Assembly (NCBI GenBank): GCA_027082975.1
Contig: JALWTH010000411.1
Coordinates: forward strand, 1 to 34,255
Direction of reading: 5' to 3'
DNA: 34,255 bases
From: Paracoccaceae bacterium
GTDB taxonomy: Bacteria; Pseudomonadota; Alphaproteobacteria; Rhodobacterales; Rhodobacteraceae
The notes under the pieces are model-generated. The model was given only the letters and a program-made list of their open reading frames with translations. It did no database searches and was not told where the DNA came from. The position numbers and the translations under genes were made by a program. Each line of letters begins with the position of its first letter. Positions within the stretch are counted from its first letter, which is position 1. Shown piece after piece: positions 22,188 to 31,374 of this stretch.

Positions 22188-22455
22188 CTAGGCTCAGGAC
22201 CCATTAATCCCGCGCTCACAGTCCGGCAGATTTGCTTCCTGAACAGGCGCAAGACCGCAGGAATAGCCGATCTATTCCAAGGTCTTGCAACGCATTCAGG
22301 GAGCAAATCCGCCGGACCCGCAGGGCGGCGCAGGCGCTTCATCTCAGGGGCCTTTTGCCCTTGGAAAGGGGGCCCACCCTGTCCGGCGGGCAAAAACCCC
22401 TGATATTTCGCGCCTGCGCCGCTGTGAGCGCGGGATTGATGGGTCCTGAGCCTAG
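22188..22455. mobile_element. 268-bp structured element with 34-bp terminal inverted repeats and two internal hairpins
   Basis: The left end (22188-22221) begins CTAGGCTCAGGACCCAT and the right end (22422-22455) is its inverted copy; 33 of 34 positions match. Inside are hairpin 1 (22222-22316: 22-nt arms with two mismatches, plus inner pairs GCAAGACC/GGTCTTGC and GGAATAG/CTATTCC) and hairpin 2 (22325-22422: GCGGCGCAGGCGC/GCGCCTGCGCCGC plus TCAGGGG and TTTTGCCC arms). The whole can fold as a three-way structure. No ORF of note is inside. It looks like a MITE-like non-autonomous element or a structured repeat; flanking CTAG at both ends would fit insertion at a CTAG target. The right CTAG supplies the TAG stop of the helicase gene. 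Confidence 0.75.
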
Positions 22456-25400
22456 CTGGGCGCATAGGTGATGTCGGGAAGAACCGTTTCCCATTCGTCG
22501 CGCCTGATACTGGCGTGATACTGTTCGTCATTGTCGCGCTTGCGCCAGACCATCACGCCGCCGATCCGGGCTTCGAGAACACGATATCCCCGTGGCGGCT
22601 GGAATTTCTTCGCCATGCGGCCGATAGCGATGCCATCGCTGTTGCGGATCCACCAGCTGTTACCCTGTTTTTCGATCGTGAGCGGATCGCCGGTGGCTGC
22701 CCCGTGGATCGCGGCCAGGGCGGGGTGATCCGCGCGCAGCCGCCCGGCATGGGAAAGGTCCACCATGGCCGGATCGGGCGGGTCATACAGGCGCGTGCAG
22801 GTGGCCCGCTCCCTGGGCTCGATGCCCGGGCTGCGCTCAAGCAAGGCGCGGCAATCCTCCTCGGCCAGGAAAGGGTGCCCCGCGCCGGTTTGCACCAGCG
22901 TCAGGCTCTGGCGGGCGCGGGTCATGGCCACATAGTAAAGCCGCCGGGCCGCGTCCGGGTCTTCCTCTGGCGCCCGCTTCCGCCAGGCCCCGTCGAGAAG
23001 GATCACATGGTCGAATTCCAGCCCCTTGGCCCGGTGGGCGCTCAGCAGTTGCAGCCCCGTGGGCGCCATGCGCTCTGCCTTCGACCATTCCGCCAGCCAC
23101 TCGACGATCTCGGCGGCCGGCGCGAGCTGGCCGCCCAGCGCCGCCTGCATCCGGGCCAGCCCGTCGCCGATCTGCTGCCACCAGGCATTGGCGGGCTGGG
23201 CGCGGATGAAGTCCTGCATCCTGTCCAGCGCCACCAGACGCTGCGGATCGGCGCGCAGTAGGCGCAGGATCTGCTGCATCTCCCGCATCCGCCACAGGCC
23301 GGGGCCGCGCTCGTTGGCCATGTGAACGGGGATGCCCAGGTGCTCGCAGCGGCTCCTGACCGGGGCGAGATAGCGCCACTCGCGGGCAATGACGGCGGCG
23401 CGCGCCCAGGACCAGCCGGGCACCAGCGCGCTGAGGCGTTCGAGTTCGCCAATGGCGGCAATCGCCTGATCGGCGGCGGTGTCGCTGGTGCGAAGGATCT
23501 GCACCCGCCCCTGCGCAACCGGATCGAGCCGGGCAAGCGTGCCGCCCTTGGGCGCCGCGCGCCGCGCGCGGTCGATGGTGATCGGATGCTCTGCCTTCAT
23601 GCGGTTTTGCACCGGCGCGATCACCCGGTTGGCGGCGTCGATGATATTGGCGGTGGAACGGTAATTCTCGGTCAGGTAGAAGGGCCGGGCCCTGTAGTCA
23701 TCCTGAAAGCGGCGGATGAATTCCACCGACGCGCCGCTGAAGGCATAGATGTTCTGGTCGTCGTCGCCCACCGCAAACAGGCTGATCCTGAGGTCGGGAT
23801 CCTCCAGCGAGCGCCCGGCCACGGCCGCGATCAGCGCATATTCCTCGGGCCCCACATCCTGGTATTCGTCCACCAGCAGCCAGCGATAGCCATGCAGAAG
23901 CTCGGCCCGGCGCGCCTCCATCTCGGGTTTTTCCAGCCCCTTCCCCTCGATCAGATCCACCGCCTGGCGCAGGATCTTGTCGAAATCCTCGGCGCCCGCG
24001 GCTTGTGCGCGCCCGGCAAAGCTCATCCCGAGCAGGCGCATGGCAAAGGCGTGGCAGGTGGAAATCGTCACCCGGGCCGCGTCCGCGCCGATCAGCTGTT
24101 TCAGGCGCGCGCGGATCTCGTCGGCGGCGTGCCGGTTGTAGACCAGCGCCAGGATGCCGCGCGGGTCTTCCCGGCGCGCGCGCACCAGATAGGCGATGCG
24201 ATGCACCAGCACCCGCGTTTTCCCCGAACCGGGCCCGGCAAGGACCAGGACATTGGTCTGCTGGCGATCGTCGGCGACGATTTTTTCCTGAACCGGGTTG
24301 CCCAGCCGATCGACGATGGCATGCCACGAGGCGGGCAGGGTCTGGCGCAGCAGTTCGGCGGGCTTTTCGGGCAGCCACTTCGCCAGGAAGTCCGGCTCGC
24401 TTTGGCGGAAATAATCCCCCACGAGCTGCTGCGCGCTGTCCATCGAGGCCAGCCCCAGCTGCGCATAAGCCGCCATGATATGCGTCTGCAGCGTCTGGGC
24501 GCGATAGTGATCCTCCAGCGGCCTGAAATCGCTTGTCGTGAATTTCCGCCTGCCCTTTTCCAGATGCACGGTGATGGCCTGGCGGAATATGGTCAGCCCC
24601 CGGCCAAGCATCAGGATATCCTGCTCGTGCATCCACAACAGCGCGCGTTCGGCCAGGCGGGTCGGGTCGATCCCGCTCTGGCGCAGGAAGGCATCCCCGG
24701 CGACGGCCGCGTGCAGCGCGCCCATGGTTGACACCACCTGAATATCCTTGCCGCGCTGGCCCTTTTCCAGGCCAGTCAGGAAATGCTCCAGTATTCGTTC
24801 CGCCGCCTGGGTTCTGAGGTCGGCATATGCAGCGATTTCCCGCCACGGCTTTTGCGCCCTGACCATGCAGCTTTCGCGCCCGCGCCTGCGCACATGCAGA
24901 TTGCCCTGGCGGGCGCCGTCATCGCGCCCGTCGCGGGCAAGCCCGCGCATGAGCGACATGACCTGATCCGGGCGCAGCTTCATTCCCGCCTCCTCGCGCA
25001 GGCGCATGCAGCACTGGCGCAGATGCAGTCCCAGCGTCTTGCCGTCCTCGCAGGCATCCGGCGCAAGCTCGCTGAGCAGGGCGATCAGGGCGCGCTCACG
25101 CTCTGCCGTGGCGCCCAGCCTTGCCTTTGAGGCCCCCACCACCCCGGCGCTGACATAGGCCGAGATTGCGGTGTCGTTGGTGGCGATGCCCAGGGTCTCC
25201 AGGTCCCTGAGCGCGCGCTGCAGGTCAATCGGAGAAAGCCCCGCTTGCCCGGCCAGTTCGTCGGTGCCGATGCCCTTGTCGCGGGGCGCCAGCAGCAGCG
25301 GCCTTACGACCCGGATGAGCTGCGCGCGCCGCGCTTGCGTGATCGGCGCCCTGTCGATGCGGGCGGCGGCCTCTGCCAGGCTCTTGACCTTGAGCGAGGA

Positions 25401-27023
25401 GGCAAAGACCTGCACCCGGTTTTCCTCTCGCTTCACCAGCCGGGCCTCTTCCAGCCAGGCCACGGCGGTTTTCACCCTGGTGTCGTCGCTTGCCTGGTCG
25501 CGCTCGAATTCCCAGTCCTTTTCCTCGCGCACGATCTCGCCGGGGGTGGCAATGACCGATCCGTTTTTCTTCTGCCGCTCATCGAGCCTGCGCAGCGCCT
25601 TATGGATCGCATTGATTTCGTGCTGGGCAAGACGCGCGCGGGCGGAAAGCGCAAACTGGCGCTCCACGTCGTCTTCGCAAAACAGCAGCACGCAGCGCGC
25701 CGGGGCACGATCCCGGCCGGCGCGACCGGCCTCTTGCACGTAGTTTTCCAGCGAACCGGGGATATCGGCATGCACCACAAGCCGGATGTCGGGCTTGTCG
25801 ATGCCCATGCCGAAAGCATTGGTGGCGGCGATCACGCGCAGCGTGCCGTCCTGGAAATGCTGCTGGATCTCGTTTTTCCGGTCGGGGGAAATGCCCGCAT
25901 GGAAATGCTCTGCCGCATGGCCCTGCTGGCGCAGGAATTCAGCCACTTTCTCAGTGCCGGCCCGGGTGGCGCAATAGACGATGGCGCCGGATTTTCCCTC
26001 GCCCGGCAGCGCGCTTTCCAATACCTCCAGGATGTCGGCCATTTTCCGGTCGCCATTGGTCTGGTGGACCTCGAAGGAAAGGTTTCCGCGCGCCGTGCCG
26101 CCATCGAGCAGCGCCAGTTCGCGCCCGAGGCGGGTCTTGAAATGCGCCCTGATCTCGGCGATCACCCCGGGCTTGGCGGTGGCGGTCAGGCACAGGAGCG
26201 GCGCGGGCGGCCCGTCGCCGGTGAATTCCTTGATGAACCGCGCGATATAGCGGTAATCGGGGCGAAAATCGTGGCCCCATTTGGAGAGGCAATGGGCCTC
26301 GTCGAGGATCCAGCTACCGATTTCGCGCTGTTTGAGCGCGCTCTGCACCGACAAGCTGCGCAACTGCTCGGGCGAAATCAGCAGCATCGAGGCCTCGCCC
26401 AGGCGCACCGCCTCGAGCGCGGCATGGCGCTCGGGCAGGGAAAGCAGGCCGTTCACGGTAACGCAGCTGTCAATGCCGTGTTGCTTCAGCCCCCGGACCT
26501 GATCGGCCATCAGCGCGACCAGCGGCGAAATCACGACGGACAGCGCGCCGGTGCGTTCGAATTTCGTGAGCGCGGGCAACTGGTAGCAGATGGATTTCCC
26601 GGTCCCCGTGGGCAGGATGCCCAGCACATCGCGTCCCGCCATGGCTTCGGCCACGATCCGCTCCTGCAGCGGTTGGCCCGCCTCATCCCTGGGCTCGGGG
26701 CGGAACCCGCTGAAGCCGAACCACGCCTTGAGCGCCGCCTGCGGGTCGGCCTTGGTCCGGCACCACCGGCAATCGGGGCGCCCGCAGGCCACGCCACGCA
26801 GCTCGCGCACGATCCGCCCGGCATCGGGAAACTGCTTCCGCACCCAGGGCGGCATCACCGATTGCCCCCCGGCGACATTTATCCACGACAGCGCATGGGC
26901 AAGCGGCCAGCCCTGCCCCGGCTCGCCAATACGCCTGCGCAGCCGCCTGATTGCAACGCTGCAGGCGCGCCCCTCCAGAAGCGCGCGCACAGCTCTCCAG
27001 GCTTCTGTTTCCGAGGGCCGGGG
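22452..27023 (-). pseudogene. RecQ + UvrD double helicase, downstream part of a frameshifted exonuclease-helicase gene
   Basis: About 1523 residues in this frame. It begins after the exonuclease part with SETEAWRAVRALLEGRA, then a Cys cluster CGRPDCRWC. RecQ follows: motif I GILPTGTGKS, II LDEAHCLSKWGHDFRP, III LCLTATA, V ATNAFGMGIDKPDIR, VI QEAGRAGRDRAPAR. A long middle region leads to a complete UvrD/PcrA core: I LVLAGPGSGKT, II LLVDEYQDVGPEE, III VGDDDQNIYAFSGAS, IV LTENYRST, V LSAHRAKGLEFDHVI, VI YYVAMTRARQS. All catalytic motifs are intact, so decay, if any, is recent. The ORF-track start at 27389 is out-of-frame shadow of the exonuclease part. If translated alone, the ATG at 26855 (MPPWVRKQFP) is a possible start. 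The stop is provided by the adjacent structured element. Confidence 0.85.
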
Positions 27024-27637
27024 GCCGCGCGCAGCAGCGCGAAAACCGCATCGAACCCTGCATGTTCCGGCGCCTGACCGGTCAGGAAATGATAGGCGCA
27101 AAGGGCCTGCTCGCCCATGGCGGGAAAGACGCGCAACTGGTTCTCGAGCACATCGAAGACCAGGCGCGCGTCCTGTTCCGGGTCTCCCACCTGTCCCGCC
27201 TGCAGGCGCCCGTCGTGATGATGCTTCACCAGGTGATGATAGGGATTGCGCGGAAAGGCCAGCGGGTTGAGCCAGAGCGTGTCGATCGCCCGTTCGGCAA
27301 GGTCGATCAGCCGGGGGCTGCGCGCCACAAGATGCGGCAGGTCGAAGCGGATGAAATTGTGCCCGATGATGAAATCCGCCGAGGCGCAAAAGGTCGCGAG
27401 ACGGGCCAGGATTGCTTCATCCACCGCGCCCATATGCAGCAGCTTGTCGCCCGGCGCGTGGCGGACCGCCGCCAGCTTGAAGATCCTGGCCTGCGAGGGA
27501 TCGACCTCGAGATCAATCGAAACGCAGCGCCGCAGGAACGCTTCCGCCCCCTCGGGCAGGGGCGGCGGGGCCGGGCCCGGTTTCCGGGGTTTCCCGGCAA
27601 GCGGTTTGGTATGCGCAGATTGATCGAACCGGCTCAC
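26879..27637 (-). pseudogene. DEDD 3'-5' exonuclease domain, upstream part of the frameshifted helicase gene
   Basis: The GTG start at 27637 (MSRFDQSAHTKPLAG) is preceded by AGGAAAG. The exonuclease core shows SIDLEVDP (motif I D and E), IIGHNFIRFDLPHLV (motif II) and QDARLVFDVLE (motif III), with the conserved D residues of the DEDD family. Sensible coding continues to about 27023 (FDAVFALLRAAPG); the remaining 48 codons to 26879 (PRKQKPGELCARFWRG...) are out-of-frame reading of the helicase part. A -1 shift at the C5 run (27020-27024 on the minus strand) would join it to the RecQ-UvrD frame as one protein of about 1728 residues. This could be decay, a sequencing error, or programmed frameshifting. 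Confidence 0.85.
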
Positions 27638-27664
27638 ACGCTCTTTCCTCGGCCTGTTGGACCA

Positions 27665-27693
27665 TTGCTATCCCAAAGACGCATTCTCGTCAC
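27665..27693 (-). promoter_or_regulatory. Weak promoter candidate for the exonuclease-helicase gene
   Basis: On the minus strand GTGACG, a 17-nt spacer and TAGCAA end about 28 bp before the GTG start. Both boxes match the consensus only in part. Confidence 0.25.
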
Positions 27694-27729
27694 CCCGACA
27701 ATCCCGGGGCCGGCCCGGGACAGGCCCGT

Positions 27730-27773
27730 GGCAGGAGCGGGGCAGGACCGCGGCAGGAGCGGGACAGGAGCGG
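27730..27773. repeat. Four 11-bp tandem repeats
   Basis: GGCAGGAGCGG, GGCAGGACCGC, GGCAGGAGCGG, GACAGGAGCGG in direct succession, followed by a partial GGCACAG. The 11-bp period places each unit on nearly the same face of the helix. No function can be assigned. Confidence 0.75.
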
Positions 27774-28136
27774 GGCACAGCGCCCGGCAGCGTGTCGAAA
27801 TGCCGGTATCGCGCCTGCGGATCTGGCCACCGGCGCGCGACTTGGGATTTTGCGCGGTTTCGAAGTGTCAGCCTTCGCCGCCGGGGACGGCCCCCGTCAG
27901 CGATGGATTTCACGGCAGCGGCGGCCACTGCCATGCCCGGCCGGCTTCGGAACCCGGTCTTCCGTGAAGACGCTGACGCGGCAGGGGCCCGGGCCCGGAC
28001 CGGGGCCACACCCCCAAGCGCCAATCTATTCCGGCTCTTTTCCCTGTTTGCGGAGAATTGCCGGGAGATGGATGGCCCCGGACAGTGTGGGTTGCCCGCA
28101 CAAGCCCCCGGCCAGCACGCGGCCACCCCGACCGGC

Positions 28137-28658
28137 TCAGCTGTCCTGTCGCAGGATATCCGTGATCAGGACATCCCGGACCATGTCTCCCATGACCTTG
28201 CGGGCCATTTCGACAAGGGCAAGGCGCAGGCTGTCCATTTTGCGCCCCTGCGTGAACATTCCGTCAAAGCCGCCGGCATTGGCATGGTCGAACAGGACCT
28301 GCAGGAATGCGTCACGGACCTTCGGTTCGCGCTGGTAGAAGATCTCGGTGCCGCCCGGGTCCAGCTCGAGGCTCAGGGACATCACCACCAGGGCGCTGAC
28401 CTTCTCCTCGCTGACGATCGGCACCACGAACTGGTTGTTCATCTTGACGAATTCGCCTTCGGCTTGCGGATCCGGCGCGGCCATCTCTTCCGATGTCGCC
28501 GCTTTTTCCGACCCGGGATCATGCGCCGGGCAATCGGCTTCGCAGGTTTCCGGCGGCGCTTCGGCACCGATTTCGGGGGCGGGGCGCAGGGCGATGCCGG
28601 CCCCGACCCCCGCGCCCAGCCCGATCAGGGCCAGCAGGATGGGAAGTATCTTGCCCAC
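28137..28658 (-). CDS. fliL: Flagellar basal body-associated protein FliL
   Basis: 173 residues from the GTG at 28658 (MGKILPILLALIGLGAGVGAG), preceded by GAGGAGGGG. One N-terminal membrane segment leads to an acidic linker (about 25-70) and the FliL periplasmic domain: KMNNQFVVPIVSEEKVSALVV, then VRDAFLQVLFDHANAGGFDG. FliL is a SPFH-like ring protein around the stator. The ORF-track extension into flgH is rejected. It is the last gene of this flagellar operon, with about 500 bp of gene-poor DNA beyond. Confidence 0.88.
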   Translation of the reverse strand: MGKILPILLALIGLGAGVGAGIALRPAPEIGAEAPPETCEADCPAHDPGSEKAATSEEMAAPDPQAEGEFVKMNNQFVVPIVSEEKVSALVVMSLSLELDPGGTEIFYQREPKVRDAFLQVLFDHANAGGFDGMFTQGRKMDSLRLALVEMARKVMGDMVRDVLITDILRQDS

Positions 28659-28668
28659 GCGCCCCTCC

Positions 28669-29394
28669 TCAGAATGGCAGAACGATATCGAGTATCTGCT
28701 GACCGTAGCGCGGCTGCTGGACGTCGGAGATCTGCCCACGGCCGCCATAGGATATGCGGGCCGAGGCGATCTTGTCATACGGGATCTCGTTCTGGCGGGA
28801 GATGTCCTCGGGTCGGACGAAGCCGGTGACCAGCAATTCACGCAGCTCGTAATTCACCCGCACTTCCTGGCTGCCCTGGATCTGGAGCACGCCGTTGTCG
28901 AGCACCCCGACCACGGTGGCGGCGATGCGCAGGGTGAGCTTTTCGTTGCGTTTGACCTGGCCGTTGCCGGAAGAGGCCGAGGTGGAGGTGGTGGAAACGG
29001 CAGGGTCGAGGCTGATGCCCGCGGATTGGGAGAGCGCGTCCGGCACGCCGAAGAAGGACTTGATCCCCATGCTTTCCGATCCGCTGCGCCCGCGCTTTGA
29101 CGTATTGGATATTTCGGCCTTGTCGTTGATCTCGATGACCACGGTGAGGATATCCCCGGCCTGTTGCGCCCGGTGGTCGCCCAGCAGAGAGGCCCGGTCC
29201 CGGCTCCAGAGGGAGGCGTCGTCGGAGCTGCGGGCGCGGGCGCTCTCCTGCGGCAGGCCGCCGGCAATGGTCATGGCTTCGTATTCCGCCCCCTGGTCGA
29301 TCGGCGACAGGGCCGGCGCCCGGCCGACCTGATCGAGGCGTGAACAGGCTGCGGGGAGCAGGACCAGGATGGGAAGGGCATGGAGAATGCGCAT
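28669..29394 (-). CDS. flgH: Flagellar L-ring protein FlgH
   Basis: 241 residues from the ATG at 29394. A lipoprotein signal (MRILHALPILVLLPAAC) has the lipobox LPAAC, and AAAGGAAAG lies upstream. FlgH features include DHRAQQAGDILTVVIEINDKAEISNT, RNEKLTLRIAATVVGVLDNG and the C-terminal ISYGGRGQISDVQQPRYGQQ. It forms the outer-membrane ring around the rod. It lies ten bases past flgA and ten before fliL. Confidence 0.94.
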   Translation of the reverse strand: MRILHALPILVLLPAACSRLDQVGRAPALSPIDQGAEYEAMTIAGGLPQESARARSSDDASLWSRDRASLLGDHRAQQAGDILTVVIEINDKAEISNTSKRGRSGSESMGIKSFFGVPDALSQSAGISLDPAVSTTSTSASSGNGQVKRNEKLTLRIAATVVGVLDNGVLQIQGSQEVRVNYELRELLVTGFVRPEDISRQNEIPYDKIASARISYGGRGQISDVQQPRYGQQILDIVLPF

Positions 29395-29404
29395 GGGCTT
29401 TCCT

Positions 29405-29845
29405 TTATCGAACCGGAAGAGAGGGAGGGGAGACCGAAACGCTGCCATCGGGCTGGACCCAGCCGGTGACGGTGCTTCGCGAGGAAAGGTTCATCACCCG
29501 CAGGCGATCGCCGACCCCGCCCCGGCCCAGGGCGCGGGCATCGGTGGCGATGGTCAGCCCGCCGGCGGCATAGATCAGGGTGACGATCTGGTTGCGCTCG
29601 ACCAGGGCCGGCGGGCCGATATCGTCGATACGGATCGGCCGGCCGGGATAGAGCGCGACGCGCGCCTCCATGCCGATCACCTCGTCCGGCGTGACATAGG
29701 TGCCGGCGATGCCCTGGTCGATCAGCTTGACATCGGCGGCGGTCAGGATGGTTTGCGGGCGGATCGTGCGGGTGGCCACGACCGTTTGCGCCAGGGCGGG
29801 CAGGGGCGCCAGAAGCAGGAGGAAAAACAGGCCGAGTGTTCTCAT
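29405..29845 (-). CDS. flgA: Flagellar P-ring assembly chaperone FlgA
   Basis: 146 residues. A Sec signal (MRTLGLFFLLLLAPLPALA) precedes a SAF-like domain: VVATRTIRPQTILTAADVKL, then GMEARVALYPGRPIRIDDI and LVERNQIVTLIYAAGGLTI, typical of FlgA. The protein is shorter than enterobacterial FlgA (about 220) because the N-terminal domain is missing, as in other alphaproteobacteria. The start shares one base with the flgG stop (TGATG). Confidence 0.93.
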   Translation of the reverse strand: MRTLGLFFLLLLAPLPALAQTVVATRTIRPQTILTAADVKLIDQGIAGTYVTPDEVIGMEARVALYPGRPIRIDDIGPPALVERNQIVTLIYAAGGLTIATDARALGRGGVGDRLRVMNLSSRSTVTGWVQPDGSVSVSPPSLPVR

Positions 29846-30630
29846 CAGCGCACCTGTGTCATGGCCGCGAGCATCTGGTCGGCGGCGGTAATGACCTTGG
29901 AATTGAGTTCGTAGCCGCGCTGGGCCTCGATCAGCTCGGTGATTTCCCGGACCGCATCGACCGAGCTGTTTTCGAGATATCCCTGGCGCAGGGTGCCCAG
30001 CCCGTCCTGCCCCGGCTCGGATACCAGTGCCGGGCCGGAGGCGGCGGTTTCGACGAACATGTTCGAGCCGATCGCCTCAAGCCCCTTGTCATTGGTGAAG
30101 CCGGCGAGGGTGAAGGCGCCGATCAGCTCGGGCTCCACCTGGTCGACGAAATAGGCATAGACCTCGCCCTGGGCATTGATCGAGACCGACCGGGCGTCGG
30201 ACGGGATGGTGATCTCGGGCACCACCGGGAAGCCCTCGGAGGTGACGATCAGCCCGTCTCCGGTGAGCTTCAGGCTGCCGTCGCGGGTATAGGCGGAGGT
30301 GCCGGAGGGCAGGGTGACCTCGAAGTAGCCCTTGCCCTCGATCGCCAGGTCCAGCTCGCCATTGGTCTGCGCGAGGCTGCCCTGGGCCACCATCATGGTC
30401 ACTGCCGCGGGCCGCACCCCGAGGCCGAGCTGGACCCCGGTCGGCAGGATCGTGCCGTCGGCGGCATTGATTGTGCCGGCGCGGGTGGCCTGCTGGTAGT
30501 GCAGGTCGGCGAATTCGGCCCGGCGGGCGTTGTAGCCGGTGGTGGACATGTTGGCGAGGTTGTTGGAGATGGTTTCGACCCGCATCTGCTGGGCCTGCAT
30601 TCCGGTCGCCGCGATACTGAGAGCGCGCAT
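29845..30630 (-). CDS. flgG: Flagellar distal rod protein FlgG
   Basis: 261 residues, the usual length. The N-terminal MRALSIAATGMQAQQMRVETISNNLANMST and the C-terminal ITELIEAQRGYELNSKVITAADQML are the paired helices of rod/hook proteins. AGGAGACAGAC lies before the ATG. It polymerises as the distal rod that passes through the FlgI and FlgH rings. Confidence 0.97.
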   Translation of the reverse strand: MRALSIAATGMQAQQMRVETISNNLANMSTTGYNARRAEFADLHYQQATRAGTINAADGTILPTGVQLGLGVRPAAVTMMVAQGSLAQTNGELDLAIEGKGYFEVTLPSGTSAYTRDGSLKLTGDGLIVTSEGFPVVPEITIPSDARSVSINAQGEVYAYFVDQVEPELIGAFTLAGFTNDKGLEAIGSNMFVETAASGPALVSEPGQDGLGTLRQGYLENSSVDAVREITELIEAQRGYELNSKVITAADQMLAAMTQVR

Positions 30631-30645
30631 GTCTGTCTCCTGTGG

Positions 30646-31365
30646 TTATGTCTGGCCGATGGTACGGATCATGTTGCGCACGCGATCGTCTTCGCGTGTG
30701 AGGAACTGCTGACCCATTTCATAGGCGCGCTGGACCTCGATCATGCGGCTGATCTCGGCGATCGGGTTCACGTTCGAATGCTCCAGGTAGCCCTGCAGGA
30801 GGGAGGCCGTGCCGAGGGCCGGTTCGGTGCCGCCGGGGACGGCGAAGCGTATGCCGTCGCGGTGGGTCAGGTCATTGGGGTCGCTGGGCAGGTAGAGGCC
30901 GATTTCGGTCAGCGGGTTGCCGTCCGCCGACAGGGTGCCGTCGGCCGCGAGGCTGACCGAGCGGGCATCGGGAGGCACGAAGATCGGCGAACCGCCGGCA
31001 TCGAGCAGGCGCAGCCCGTCGGCGGTGACCAGTTCCCCGGTCTCCGAGGGCAGGAAGGCCCCTGCCCTGGTCAGCAGCGGCCCGTCGGGGCCCTCGAGCA
31101 TGAAGAAGCCCTCGCCCTCGATGGCAAAGTCGAAGCTGCCGCCGGTCCGGGTGAGCGTGCCCTGTTCCAGATTGGTCACCCGGACATTGCCCAGGGCCAT
31201 GGAAAGCGACGGGTCGCCCTCCAGCGCCTTGACATATTCGGAAAAGACCACGCCTTCGCGGCGAAAGCCCGTGGTGGACATGTTGGCGATATTGTTGGCC
31301 ACGACCTGCATTTCGCGCAGCAGGCCCGACTGGCGGGTGAGGGTGACATATCCGCTGTTGTCCAT
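30646..31365 (-). CDS. flgF: Flagellar proximal rod protein FlgF
   Basis: 239 residues. The rod signature appears as MDNSGYVTLTRQSGLLREMQVVANNIANMST and the C-terminal ISRMIEVQRAYEMGQQFLTRED. It has the FlgF-type shorter N-terminus with DNSGYV and not the FlgG type. It lies 15 bp upstream of flgG and nine past fliQ. Confidence 0.95.
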   Translation of the reverse strand: MDNSGYVTLTRQSGLLREMQVVANNIANMSTTGFRREGVVFSEYVKALEGDPSLSMALGNVRVTNLEQGTLTRTGGSFDFAIEGEGFFMLEGPDGPLLTRAGAFLPSETGELVTADGLRLLDAGGSPIFVPPDARSVSLAADGTLSADGNPLTEIGLYLPSDPNDLTHRDGIRFAVPGGTEPALGTASLLQGYLEHSNVNPIAEISRMIEVQRAYEMGQQFLTREDDRVRNMIRTIGQT

Positions 31366-31374
31366 CTCGCTTGC

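Larger units (their letters stand above)
27638..28136. other. Gene-poor region between the exonuclease-helicase and fliL
   Basis: 499 bp. ORFs on both strands here are Arg/Pro/Ala-rich and resemble no protein I know. The region contains an 11-bp tandem repeat (27730-27773), a 7-bp-stem hairpin TCCCGGG-GCCGG-CCCGGGA (27702-27720), a 12-bp palindrome GGGCCCGGGCCC (27985-27996), and a weak minus-strand promoter for the exonuclease gene. Confidence 0.6.

Noticed and set aside
27668-28126. 152-residue minus-strand ORF in the gap before the exonuclease gene
   Set aside because: Low-complexity Arg/Pro/Ala content, no recognisable domain and no ribosome site; its C-terminal part is only the 11-bp repeat translated.
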